Origin: UBA9676 sp035532275
Lineage (GTDB): Bacteria > Actinomycetota > Actinomycetes > Streptosporangiales > Streptosporangiaceae
Direction: 5' to 3'
Assembly (NCBI GenBank): GCA_035532275.1
Contig: DATKRG010000093.1
Location: forward strand, 1-43,301
Length of the DNA stretch: 43,301 nucleotides
Position numbers and translations under genes: made by a program
The notes under the pieces: generated by a model
Databases searched by the model: none
Told to the model about the DNA's origin: nothing
The model's input: the letters and a program-made list of their open reading frames with translations, nothing else
Part shown: positions 34,046 to 43,160 of the stretch, piece after piece
How positions within the stretch are numbered: the stretch's first letter is position 1
How the letters are laid out: each line of letters begins with the position of its first letter

Positions 34046-34328
34046 CCCGGGAGTCTGTCCCCTTTGCCCTTGATCGGCTCCGCTGGGGTGAGCCAGAAAG
34101 GGTTCGGCGCTGGACCGCCGCCGGGGCCGCAGCTTGACACCCCGGCCACCGCAGTGAGCGGTTGCTGGCGCCGGGCTCCAGGCGCCTCCCCGCCCGGCGC
34201 CGCACACCCATATCACTCTCCACGGGGGAGCCGGGGCGCCGTCTCTCGGAGCCAGGATGGAATGTCCGGGGGTTGTGACGGTCAGGCTGGGCAGGTGGCC
34301 GGCCTGGCAGAGAAAGGACTGACCCACG
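34046..34328. other. Non-coding stretch upstream of the polyphosphate kinase gene
   Basis: Roughly 280 bases where no frame on either strand looks like a protein. It presumably includes the promoter of the polyphosphate kinase gene; AGAAAGGA at about 34309-34316 is the only purine-rich element near that start. No repeats or RNA gene were seen. Confidence 0.35.
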
Positions 34329-35342
34329 ATGGCCGACAAGAGGGCGGAACGCCTCGCGGAGTTCATCAAGCCGCTACGAGTCAAGCCGGGCTCCAAGGTG
34401 AATCTGGCCAAGGACTTCGACCCGCGCTACAAGGCCGGCTTCATGAAGAAAAAGGACGGCGTCGAGCTCCTGCAGACAGGGATCGGGCTGCTCGCCGACT
34501 ACCAGGCACGGCTCGCCGCGCAGGACACCTACGGGGTGCTGGTGTGCTTGCAGGCGCTGGACGCGGGCGGCAAGGACGGGACGATCCGCCACGTCATGAG
34601 CGGGGTCAACCCGCAGGGCGTGCACGTGAGCAACTTCAAGGTGCCCTCCGCCGAGGAACTCGACCACGACTACCTGTGGCGCTACGCCAGGCGCCTGCCC
34701 GCGCGCGGCGACATCGGGATATTCAACCGGTCCCACTACGAGGAAGTCCTGGTGGTGCGGGTGCACCCGGAGAACCTCGACCGCCAGAAGCTGCCGGAAG
34801 AGGCCAAGGGCAAGGGCGTCTGGGACCGCCGCTACCGGGAGATCAACGACTGGGAGCGCTACCTGGCCGACAACGGGTTCAAGGTGGTGAAGCTCTTCCT
34901 GAACCTGTCGAAGGAGGAGCAGCGGACCCGGTTCCTCAAGCGGATCGACCTGCCGGAGAAGAACTGGAAGTTCTCCGCGGCGGACGCCCGGGAGCGGCAG
35001 CGGTGGGACGACTACCAGCAGGCGTTCTCGGAGATGCTGTCCGCCACCAGCACGCACTGGGCGCCCTGGTACGTCATCCCGGCGGACCGCAAGTGGTTCG
35101 CGCGCATCTGCGCTGGCGCGGTCATCGCGCACACCCTCATGGAGATCGACCCGCAGTACCCGGCCGTGAGCGAGGACAAACGGCAGGAACTGCTCGCGGT
35201 GAAGGGCGAACTCGAGGCCGAGGCGCCCAAGGGTGCCCCCGCCGACCCGTTCGCGGCCAGGGAAGAGGCCAAAGCTGAGGCCAAAGCGGACTCGAAAGCG
35301 GAGGCCAAAGCTGAGGCCAAAGCCGGAGCCCAGGCCGGCTGA
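34329..35342 (+). CDS. ppk2: Polyphosphate kinase 2 family protein
   Basis: A 337-residue class PPK2 enzyme that transfers phosphate between polyphosphate and nucleotides (mono- or diphosphates). Walker A LDAGGKDGT at 77-85, Walker B region IGIFNRSHYEEVLV at 129-142, and lid arginines/lysines in VWDRRYREINDWER and RFLKRIDLPEKNWKFS. The last ~35 residues are a low-complexity tail of Ala-Lys-Glu repeats (EAKAEAKADSKAEAKAEAKA) not part of the kinase fold, encoded by near-identical short DNA units at about 35268-35330. Start ATG 34329; AAAGGA lies about 11 bases upstream. The P-type ATPase gene follows 24 bases later, so the two may have been cotranscribed. Confidence 0.92.
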   Translation: MADKRAERLAEFIKPLRVKPGSKVNLAKDFDPRYKAGFMKKKDGVELLQTGIGLLADYQARLAAQDTYGVLVCLQALDAGGKDGTIRHVMSGVNPQGVHVSNFKVPSAEELDHDYLWRYARRLPARGDIGIFNRSHYEEVLVVRVHPENLDRQKLPEEAKGKGVWDRRYREINDWERYLADNGFKVVKLFLNLSKEEQRTRFLKRIDLPEKNWKFSAADARERQRWDDYQQAFSEMLSATSTHWAPWYVIPADRKWFARICAGAVIAHTLMEIDPQYPAVSEDKRQELLAVKGELEAEAPKGAPADPFAAREEAKAEAKADSKAEAKAEAKAGAQAG

Positions 35343-35366
35343 CCGGGCCAGATCGGAGGCACAGAC

Positions 35367-38013
35367 ATGGCGGTGCAAGCTGACGCCACGGGACGGCCGG
35401 CCACGGCGGGCCGGAACTGGTACGCACTCTCCCCGGACGAGGTGACCGCGGCGCTGCACGTCGATCCGGCCGCCGGGCTCACGGCCACCACAGCGGCCGG
35501 ACTGCTGGCCGCGAACGGCCCGAACGCGCTCCCCGAGGAGAAGCCGAAGCCGGTCTGGCTCCGGTTCCTCGACGAATACCGCAGCTACATGCAGATCATC
35601 CTGGTCGCCGCCGCGGTGGTGTCACTGGTGATCCAGCAGTGGGCCACCGCGATCCTCCTGCTGCTGCTGACCGTGCTGAACGCGGTCGTCGGCCTGCGGC
35701 AGGAGGGCAAGGCCGAGAGCGCCATGAACGCGCTCAAGTCGATGATGAAGGCCACCGCCGGTGCCAGCCGACGGCCGCATCATCACGGCCAGCGCCCTGC
35801 AGATCGACGAGTCGGCCCTGACCGGGGAGAGCACGCCCACCGCCAAGAACGCGGACACGCTGACCGGCGGGCAGCTCGGTCCCGGTGAGCAGATCAACAT
35901 GGCGTTCATGAACACGCCGGTCACCCACGGCAGCGGCACGCTGGTCGTCACCGGCACCGGGGTCGGCACCGAGCTCGGGAAGATCTCCGGGATGCTGTCC
36001 GCCACGGCCCGGGAGAAGTCCCCGCTGACCAAGGAACTCAACACGCTCACGCTGTGGATCGCGGCGGCGGCGGGCCTGACCATGGTCGTGATGTTCGCCC
36101 TGGGCCGGGCCCGCGGCCAGGCCTGGGACGCACTGTTCATCAGCGCGGTCTCGCTGGCCATCGCGGCTATCCCCGAGGCACTGCCCACCGTGACCCAGAC
36201 GATCCTGTCGCTCGGCGGCGTCGACCTGGCCAAGCGCAACGCGATCGTGAAGGACCTGCCCTCGGTCGAGACGCTCGGGTTCACCTCGGCGATCAACTCC
36301 GACAAGACCGGCACGCTGACGATGAACCAGATGACCGCGGTCGAGGTGGTGGACCCGACCGACCGGTACACCATCTCCGGTATCGGCTACGGCCTGGCGG
36401 GCCAGGTCCGTCACGCCGCGGGCAGGACGGCCACCATCGAGGACGCGATCCTGCCGTACCTGGTCGCCAGCGACGCCAGGCTCGTCGACGGCAAGGTGGT
36501 CGGCGACCCCATCGAGGGTGCCCTGCTCGTGCTCGGCCACAAGGCCGGCCTGGACATCGACGGCACCCGCGAGCAGCTGCCCCGGCTGGCCACCCTGCCG
36601 TTCGACCCGGCCTACAAGCTGATGGCCACCTTCAACTCCACCACGGACGCAGCGGGGCAGCCGGTCGTGCGCTGCTTCGTGAAGGGCGCGGCGCCGGCGG
36701 TGATGGAGCGCGCCGCCACGGCGCTGTCCGGCGGTGTGAGCGTCCCATGGGACACCGGGCTCAAGGAGCGGGGCCGCACGCACATGGAACGGATGGAGGG
36801 CGAGGGCCGGCGGGTCATGGCCGCCGCCACCCGCGACCTCGACCCGGCCTCCTTCGACGCCGGCGGCGACCTGCTCGGCTACGTCACCGATCTGCAGATG
36901 ACAAGCCTGGTCGGGATGGTCGACCCACCCCGGGACGAGTCCAGGGCCGCGGTCGCCAGCGCCCAGGCGGCACACATCCGGGTCCGCATGGTGACCGGCG
37001 ACGACGTCATCACCGGCGCGGCCATCGCCAGGCAGGTCGGCATCGGCGGCGATGCCATCCTGGGCGCCGACTTCGCCGCCCTGTCCGAGTCCGAGCGGCT
37101 GGACCGCATCGACGGCATCGGGGTGGTCGGCCGGGTCGCCCCCGAGCACAAGGTGCTCCTCGCCGACACCCTCAAGAAGAAGGGCGACGTCGTGGCCATG
37201 ACCGGCGACGGCGTCAACGACGCTCCGGCCATCAAGGCGGCCGACATCGGGATCGCGATGGGCACCGGCACCGAGGTAGCCAAGAACGCGGGCCGGATGA
37301 TCCTGTCCGACGACAACTTCGCCACCATCGTCTTCGCGGTCGAGCAGGGCCGGAAGATCTACGACAACCTGGCGAAGTACATCCGTTTCGTGCTGGTACT
37401 GCTGGTCGTCTTCGTGCTGACGTTCCTGGGTGCCAGCCTGTTCAACATCGCGGCGGGCGAGCCGTTCACGCCCGCGCAGGTGCTGTGGATCCATTTTGTC
37501 GTCAACGCCCCGTTCGGTTTCGCGCTCGGCTTCGACCGGGAGAGCCCGGGGCTGATGTCGCTGCGCCCGCGGCCGCGCGGGGAACCGGTGCTGACGTCCC
37601 GGGTGATGGTCACCGTCGGGCTCTCCGGGCTGGCCATCACCATCGGCTTGCTGTTGCTGATCGAGCTCGGGAAGCACCGGTTCGGCAGCACCGCCGCCGG
37701 CACGTCGATCGCGTTCACCTCGTTCGCGCTGTGCCTGATCGTGGCGGCGGTCGAATGCCGCAGCGAGACCGCCACGGTGCTGACCACGGCCACCTTCGAC
37801 AGCAAGCAGATGAACCGGGCGATGATCGTGGAGTTCGTGCTCGCGGTGCTCGTTACCCAGATGGACGTCTTCCGCCGCCTACTCGGGACGACCCAGATCA
37901 ACCTGCGGGAATGGGGGTGGGCGCTGGTGCCCGCGATCGCGCTGCTGATCGCGTGGGAGGCGGGCAAGTTCGCCGCCCGGCACTGGCGGGGCGCGCGGGC
38001 CGGCACCGCGTGA
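35367..38013 (+). pseudogene. P-type cation-transporting ATPase, disrupted in the actuator domain
   Basis: Almost complete gene for a PacL/CtpF-type (P2) cation pump, split over two frames. The first part (from ATG 35367 with GGAGG upstream) covers the N-terminal domain, M1-M2 and the start of the actuator domain up to SMMKATA; the rest continues one frame over from about 35761 with VPADGRIITA, DESALTGES, PEALP in M4, the phosphorylation site DKTGTLT, FDPAYKLMATF, MTGDGVNDAPAIKAADIGIAMG and the C-terminal helices. By comparison with the family, about 29 residues (the RRDG...VPGD part) are missing between the halves; the frames require a deletion of 3n+2 bases. GTG 35761 could start the second half, but that product would lack M1-M2. 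Unless it is a sequence error, no working pump is made. Confidence 0.8.
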
Positions 38014-38046
38014 CCTGACGTGTGCTGTTCCGCTTTGGCGCGCAGC

Positions 38047-41000
38047 TCAGCGGAAGTCGCGGCTGGGCACGGCGGGCACCGCCCGGATCCGGTGCAGCCG
38101 GGTCGCGAGCAGGCTGACCGCACCGTCCAGGCGCTCCACCCGCCCGTGCACGATCAGCGCGTGTGCCTCGATCGCGAGCTTGCGGTGCCGCTCCCACACC
38201 CCGGGCGGGCAGATCACGTTCGCGATCCCGGTCTCGTCCTCCAGGCTCAGGAACACCACCCCGCGCGCGGTTCCCGGCTGCTGGCGGTGGGTGACCAGCC
38301 CGGCGACCGCGATCGGCGCGCCCGGCGGCGCGGTCTTCAGCGCCGCCGCCGGCGCGACGCCGGCCCCCTCGAGCGGTTTGCGCAGATGTGCGATCGGGTG
38401 GGTGCCGAAGGTGCCGGTCGCCCACAGGTCGGCGAACGTCTCCTCGGCGGCCGTCATCGCCCGCAGCGGCGGTGCGGCCAGGCCGGGGGTGGTGCCGGGC
38501 AGCTGCCCGGCCCGGATGGTGGCAGCCGCCCCGGCCGCCCACAGCGCCTCCCGCCGGGTGATCGAGAAGCAGCCGAACGCGCCCGCCGTGGCCAGCGCCT
38601 CCAGCGCCGGCCCGGGCAGGCGGGTCCGGCGGGCGAAGTCCTCCAGGTCCGTGTACGGCTGGCCGGACACGATCAGCTCGGCCGGGGTGGCGCCCAGGTT
38701 CCGCACACTGGCCAGGCCGAGCCGGATCGCTGGCTGGCCCGGCACCGGTTTCCCGCCCGCAGGCGGGCCCGCGGTCAGTGCGGCGGTGGCGCCGGTGTTC
38801 TCGTTCGGCATCCTGGTTGTGGGGTTTTCCGGGTCTTCCAGGGTGGCGAGGACGGCGCTGGCGTTCACGTCCACGCAGCGCACCTGCACGCCGTGCCGGC
38901 GCACGTCGCCGATCAGGCTGGCGGGGGAGTAGAAGCCCATCGGCTGGGCGCGCAGCAGCGCCGCGGTGAAGGCGGCCGGGTAGTAGCACTTCAGCCAGGC
39001 GCTGGCGTAGACCAGGTAGGCGAAGCTGATCGCGTGTGACTCCGGGAAGCCGTAGCTGGAGAAGGCCAGGACCTTGGCGTAGATGTCCTGCGCAACATCG
39101 GCCGGGATGCCGCGCTGCGCCATCCCGGCCAGCATCGCCCCGCGCAGCTCCTCGATCCGCTCCGGGCCGCGCTTGGAGCTCATCGCCTGCCGGAGCTGGT
39201 CCGCCTCGGTGGCGCTGAACCCGGCGCAGTCGATCGCGAGCTGCATCATCTGCTCCTGGAACAGCGGCACGCCGAGGGTCTTGCCGAGCGCGTTGCGCAT
39301 CAGCTCGTGCGGGATGTCCGGCGTCTCGTCGCCGTGCCGGCGGCGCAGGTACGGATGCACCGAGCCGCCCTGGATCGGGCCCGGCCTGATCAGCGCGACC
39401 TCCACCACCAGGTCGTAGAACTCGCGGGGGCGCAGCCGGGGCAGGGTCGCCATCTGGGCACGGGACTCGACCTGGAACACCCCGACGGTGTCGGCCTCGC
39501 ACAGCATGTCGTAGACGCCGGGGTCCTCCTGCGGGAGCGTGTGCAGGCTCCAGCGGGTGCCGTGATGCGCCTCGATCAGCTCGAAGCAGTCCCGCACCGC
39601 GGTCAGCATGCCCAGCCCCAGCAGGTCGAACTTGACCAGCCCGGTGTAGGCGCAGTCGTCCTTGTCCCACTGCAGCACCGACCGGCCCGGCATCCGCGCC
39701 CACTCGACCGGGCACACCTCGCCGACCGGCCGGTCGCAGATCACCATCCCGCCGGAATGGATGCCCAGGTGCCGGGGGAGCCGCTGCATCCGGGCGGCGA
39801 GCGCGGTGACCGGCTCGGGGATTTCCGCCTCCGGCGGGATCGGCTGGCCGGGGCCGTAATGACGCGGCCCGACCTGCTTGGCCCAGGCGTTCTGCTGGTC
39901 GGGGGAGTAGCCGAGGGCGCGGCCCGCGTCGCGCAGCGCCATCCGTGGCCGGTAGGAGATCACGTTGGCGACCTGGGCGGCTTTGTCCCGGCCGTACCGG
40001 TTATAGACGTACTGGATCACCTCCTCCCGGCGGCGGTGCTCGATGTCCAGGTCGATGTCGGGCGGGCCGTCCCGGCCGGCGGACAGGAAGCGCTCGAACA
40101 GCAGGCCGTGCCGGACCGAGTCCACGCTGGTGATCCCCAGCGCGAAGCAGACGGCCGAGTTCGCGGCGCTGCCCCGCCCCTGGCACAAGATGCCGGCCTC
40201 CTCGCAGAATCTGACGATGTCGTGGACGATCAGGAAGTAGCCGGGGAAGCCGAGCTGCTCGATGACGTCGAGTTCGCGGGCGATCTGGGCATAGGCCCCG
40301 GCGACGCGTTCGGCCTGCGGGGAGCCGTAACGTTCCGGCGCCTTCTCGCTGACCAGGGCGCGCAGCCAGGTCGCCTCGGTGTGGCCGGCCGGGACGGGGA
40401 AGTCCGGCAGCCTGGGCGCGATCACGTGGAAGCCGAAGGCGCAGTCGCGTGCCAGCTGCGTCGTGCTGGCCAGGACGCCGGGGTAGCGGTGCAGCCGGGG
40501 TGCCATCTCGGTGCCCGAGCGCAGGTAGGCGGCACCGGACGCGGCCAGCCAGCCGTCCATCTCAGCCAGGCCGCGGCGGGCACGGACCGCGGCCAGCGCC
40601 TGCCCGAGGCGGGCGTCGCGGGGTGCCGCGTAGTGGACATTGCCGGTGGCGACGACCGCCGTCGCGGTGGCCTGGGCCAGTTCGTACAGTGCGTCGTTGC
40701 GCTCGTCGTCGTCGGGCTGGTCGTGGCTGGTCAGCTCGACGGCCACGTTGCCGTGGCCGAAGGCGGCGGCCAGGGATTCCAGCTCGCGCCGCGCTGCCTG
40801 CGGGCCGCCGGCGGCGAGCGCGGCGGGGACGGCGCCCTTGCGGCAGCCGGTGAGGATCACCCAGTGCCCGCCGTGCGCCCCCGCGAGCGCGTCCAGGTCG
40901 TAGACCGGGCGGCCCTTCTCACCCCCGGCAAGCTGTGCGGCGCTGATCACCGAGCACAGGCGCCGGTAGCCGTCCGGGTCGCGGGCGAGGACAAGCAGGT

Positions 41001-41481
41001 GCTGGCCTTGCGGGTCGGGGATGCCGCTGCGGCCGGTGGGCAGGCCCAGGCTGAGTTCGGCGCCGAACACGGTGCTGATGCCGACGCCGGTCCGGTCTTT
41101 CAGCTTGGCGGCTGCCTGCGCGAACTGGGGCACCCCGTACATGCCGTCGTGGTCGGTGATGGCCAGTGCCGCCAGGCCGAGCCGTGCCGCCTCGGTGACG
41201 AGCTCGGCCGGGCTGGAGGCGCCGTCGAGGAAGCTGTAGGAGGAGTGGCAGTGCAGCTCGGCCCAAGCCGGGCCGGGGTCTGGGTTTGGGCCTGGGTCTG
41301 GGCCGCTGCCTGGGTCCGGGGCCGGGTCCGGGCCCCTGGGCACGGGCAGGCGGGTGACCGGGCGTGGCGCTCGCGGCGGCGGCTCCGGTCCCTCGCCGCC
41401 GGCCAGCTGGCGGCCCGGGTTTCCCCAGGTCAGCCGTCGCTCGAACTCCTGCCACGGCACCGGCGGGTTATCCCACCCCAT
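38047..41481 (-). CDS. dnaE2: Error-prone DNA polymerase III alpha subunit
   Basis: A 1144-residue C-family polymerase for damage-tolerant, mutagenic synthesis with ImuA/ImuB. N-terminal PHP domain from residue ~73 (ELHCHSSYSFLDGASSPAEL; ITDHDGMYG); polymerase core with the catalytic PDIDLDIEHRRREEVIQYV and GRGSAANS, HSGGMVI, and KFDLLGLGMLT; helix-hairpin-helix region; C-terminal OB fold (VVFLSLEDETGIANVI). It lacks the extended tail of replicative DnaE. Between residues 50 and 72 is a proline-rich low-complexity linker (PDPAPDPGSGPDPGP) encoded by simple DNA repeats. ATG 41481 is chosen because it starts the conserved GWDNPPVPW; upstream frame runs into the inverted repeat. It faces the broken ATPase gene with 33 bases between stops. 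Confidence 0.93.
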   Translation of the reverse strand: MGWDNPPVPWQEFERRLTWGNPGRQLAGGEGPEPPPRAPRPVTRLPVPRGPDPAPDPGSGPDPGPNPDPGPAWAELHCHSSYSFLDGASSPAELVTEAARLGLAALAITDHDGMYGVPQFAQAAAKLKDRTGVGISTVFGAELSLGLPTGRSGIPDPQGQHLLVLARDPDGYRRLCSVISAAQLAGGEKGRPVYDLDALAGAHGGHWVILTGCRKGAVPAALAAGGPQAARRELESLAAAFGHGNVAVELTSHDQPDDDERNDALYELAQATATAVVATGNVHYAAPRDARLGQALAAVRARRGLAEMDGWLAASGAAYLRSGTEMAPRLHRYPGVLASTTQLARDCAFGFHVIAPRLPDFPVPAGHTEATWLRALVSEKAPERYGSPQAERVAGAYAQIARELDVIEQLGFPGYFLIVHDIVRFCEEAGILCQGRGSAANSAVCFALGITSVDSVRHGLLFERFLSAGRDGPPDIDLDIEHRRREEVIQYVYNRYGRDKAAQVANVISYRPRMALRDAGRALGYSPDQQNAWAKQVGPRHYGPGQPIPPEAEIPEPVTALAARMQRLPRHLGIHSGGMVICDRPVGEVCPVEWARMPGRSVLQWDKDDCAYTGLVKFDLLGLGMLTAVRDCFELIEAHHGTRWSLHTLPQEDPGVYDMLCEADTVGVFQVESRAQMATLPRLRPREFYDLVVEVALIRPGPIQGGSVHPYLRRRHGDETPDIPHELMRNALGKTLGVPLFQEQMMQLAIDCAGFSATEADQLRQAMSSKRGPERIEELRGAMLAGMAQRGIPADVAQDIYAKVLAFSSYGFPESHAISFAYLVYASAWLKCYYPAAFTAALLRAQPMGFYSPASLIGDVRRHGVQVRCVDVNASAVLATLEDPENPTTRMPNENTGATAALTAGPPAGGKPVPGQPAIRLGLASVRNLGATPAELIVSGQPYTDLEDFARRTRLPGPALEALATAGAFGCFSITRREALWAAGAAATIRAGQLPGTTPGLAAPPLRAMTAAEETFADLWATGTFGTHPIAHLRKPLEGAGVAPAAALKTAPPGAPIAVAGLVTHRQQPGTARGVVFLSLEDETGIANVICPPGVWERHRKLAIEAHALIVHGRVERLDGAVSLLATRLHRIRAVPAVPSRDFR

Positions 41482-41534
41482 GACCCGCCGCCCCGCCGTC
41501 GCCCGGAGGTGCCGGGTTCCCCGCGTCCCCGCAC

Positions 41535-41593
41535 CTATGGGCATGGATGTGGCATCCATGCCCATAGACAGGCATGAAAGCCACATCCATGCC
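41535..41593. promoter_or_regulatory. Perfect 15-bp inverted repeat plus a third motif copy between imuB and dnaE2
   Basis: Arms CTATGGGCATGGATG (41535-41549) and CATCCATGCCCATAG (41553-41567) are perfect reverse complements around TGG. In addition GGCATGGATGTGGC (41540-41553) recurs as its exact reverse complement GCCACATCCATGCC at 41580-41593. The cluster fills most of the 143-base gap between the imuB stop and the dnaE2 start, 54 bases before the dnaE2 ATG in transcript sense. It does not resemble the actinobacterial SOS box (TCGAAC-N4-GTTCGA). It could be an operator or a structured intercistronic RNA. Confidence 0.65.
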
Positions 41594-41624
41594 AAACGAG
41601 CTGGGCTCTCCGGGTATCCGGGCC

Positions 41625-43160
41625 CTAGTCATAGCGGGCCTCGATCAGCCAGCGGCCGTCCCGCACGGCGGCCAGCCAGGCGGCACCGTCCTCGGTGACC
41701 AGCTGGAACCTGGCCCGGCGGGACGCCTGCTCCAGCTGCCACCAGCGTTCGTCGGCCGGCCAGGGCCCGGCCCAGGCGGTGACCGCCAGCCGCGGCGCGC
41801 CGCCCGCCGACAGGGCGGCGGGGGGAGCCGACACCAGTGCCCGCCCGGTGACGGTCACCGCCGCGCCAGCGCCGTCGGTGACCTGGGCGGGCAGCGGGTC
41901 CGGGTAGACGGTGGCCGGGGCGGGCGCGGGAATCCGGCCCGGCCAGGGCAGGGCGGCCGGGCGGGCCGGGTCCGTCAGGTCGCCGAACGGCACCAGGGTG
42001 ACCTGCTCGCCAGGGCTGCGGCCGCCCGCGAGCACCGGCCGGGTCACGGCGGAGTGCCCGAGCATGGCCTGCACCCGCATGGCCGCGCGGGCCACCTGGT
42101 CACTGACCGCCGTGTCGCCCCACAGGCCCAGCTGCCGGCCCTCGGCGCGGACCAGCTGATCGGGGGCCAGCCGCAGCAGCGTGATCCCGGGCGGCTCGAT
42201 CCCGTCGCCGGCGAGTCCGCCGCCAGCTGCCTCGCTGCCGCCTGCCTCGCTGCCGCCTGCCTCGCTGCCGCTGGGTGCGGTCCCGGCCTGGCCGTCCCGC
42301 CATCCGGCCAGCTGCCAGCGGACCCGCTCGGCCACGGCCAGCGCGGAGAGCAGCCCGTCATGCCGCCACAGCCGGGTGAGCTGGCGCCCGTCCTCGCACA
42401 CCGCCTGCACCTGGATCCGCACACAGGCCAGGCCGCGGGCGGCAAGGCCGGCGTGCATCTGCTCGGCGAGTGCCTTGGCGGCGAACACCACCGGCTCGGC
42501 CTGCTGCTGCGGTGGATCGAACTCGGCGGTGACGGCAAGGTCGGGCGACGGCGGCCGGGGAACCAGCGGCCGGGGAGCCAGGCCGCGCGCCAGCCGGTGC
42601 GCGATCACACCGTCGGTACCGAACCGGTTCTCCGCCTCCCGAGCAGGCAGCGCAGCGAACTCACCCAACGTCCTGATGCCCAGCCGGGGCAGCAGGTCCG
42701 CCAGCTCCGCGTTGCCCAGCACACCGACGGGGTGCCCGGCCAGGAACTCCCTCGTCTGGCCAGCGGGCACGATCATGACAGGGTCTGGCTGCCCGGCGGC
42801 GGACTGGGCGGCTAGCTGGGCGGCGGACTGGGCGGCGGACTGGGCGGCTAGCTCGGCGGCGGACTGGGCGGCTAGCTCGGCGGCGAAAAGGCCATCGGCG
42901 ACACCGGCCTGGCAGGCGAAGCCAATGCCGCCCACCGCCTCGATGATCTTTGCGGCGACGATCCCTTCCCCGCCGAAGTATCTGGCCGGCCCGTGCGCGC
43001 CGATCGCGCAAACGCCCGGACGCAGCACCTCCACCCGCGGGCACAACTCCTCAACCGCAGACACCACCCGCTCGAAGTCCCGTGCCCTGGGTCCTTCGTC
43101 CGGCCCCAGCCACTGGGGGCACCAGGCGACCAGTACCCGCGCGGGCCGGCCCGCCGTCAT
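41625..43160 (-). CDS. imuB: ImuB-like Y-family DNA polymerase homologue (catalytically inactive type), with internal deletion
   Basis: A 511-residue ImuB, the adaptor of the DnaE2 mutasome, which lacks polymerase active-site acids and links DnaE2 to the beta clamp. Recognisable: RVLVAWCPQW at 8-17, ERVVSAVEELCP, VEVLRPGVCAIGAHGPARYFGGE, then LADLLPRLGIRTLGEFAALP. Directly after WCPQW the family's ~60-residue segment (with the ANRVVACSAxAR and GVRRGxRRREA motifs) is absent, and the protein resumes at RARDFERVV, in frame. Two simple-repeat inserts occur: AELAAQS/AAQS units near 105-135 and GSEAG units near 295-310. ATG 43160 overlaps the imuA-like stop (ATGA), which fixes the start. Confidence 0.88.
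   Translation of the reverse strand: MTAGRPARVLVAWCPQWLGPDEGPRARDFERVVSAVEELCPRVEVLRPGVCAIGAHGPARYFGGEGIVAAKIIEAVGGIGFACQAGVADGLFAAELAAQSAAELAAQSAAQSAAQLAAQSAAGQPDPVMIVPAGQTREFLAGHPVGVLGNAELADLLPRLGIRTLGEFAALPAREAENRFGTDGVIAHRLARGLAPRPLVPRPPSPDLAVTAEFDPPQQQAEPVVFAAKALAEQMHAGLAARGLACVRIQVQAVCEDGRQLTRLWRHDGLLSALAVAERVRWQLAGWRDGQAGTAPSGSEAGGSEAGGSEAAGGGLAGDGIEPPGITLLRLAPDQLVRAEGRQLGLWGDTAVSDQVARAAMRVQAMLGHSAVTRPVLAGGRSPGEQVTLVPFGDLTDPARPAALPWPGRIPAPAPATVYPDPLPAQVTDGAGAAVTVTGRALVSAPPAALSAGGAPRLAVTAWAGPWPADERWWQLEQASRRARFQLVTEDGAAWLAAVRDGRWLIEARYD
42229..42273. repeat. Three tandem 15-bp units inside imuB
   Basis: Units at 42229-42243, 42244-42258 and 42259-42273 share GCCTCGCTGCCGC with a change only at the end of the third. 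They encode the GSEAG repeats in imuB. The frame is preserved because the unit length is a multiple of three. Confidence 0.8.
42794..42893. repeat. Tandem 12-bp-type repeats inside imuB
   Basis: Alternating 12-base units GGGCGGCGGACT and GGGCGGCTAGCT (with one-base variants) fill about 100 bases. They encode the alanine/glutamine-rich AELAAQS and AAQS units of imuB, in frame. The near identity at DNA level points to recent expansion by slippage. Confidence 0.8.

Noticed and set aside
39307..41577. Plus-strand open frame of 756 codons opposite dnaE2
   Set aside because: It is antisense to a clear polymerase gene; the composition (Arg/Gly/Gln/His-rich, no motifs) is typical of the shadow of a GC-rich gene.
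41482..41595. Upstream extension of dnaE2 to position 41595
   Set aside because: The added residues are encoded by the inverted repeat, are not polymerase-like, and the conserved N-terminus begins at ATG 41481.
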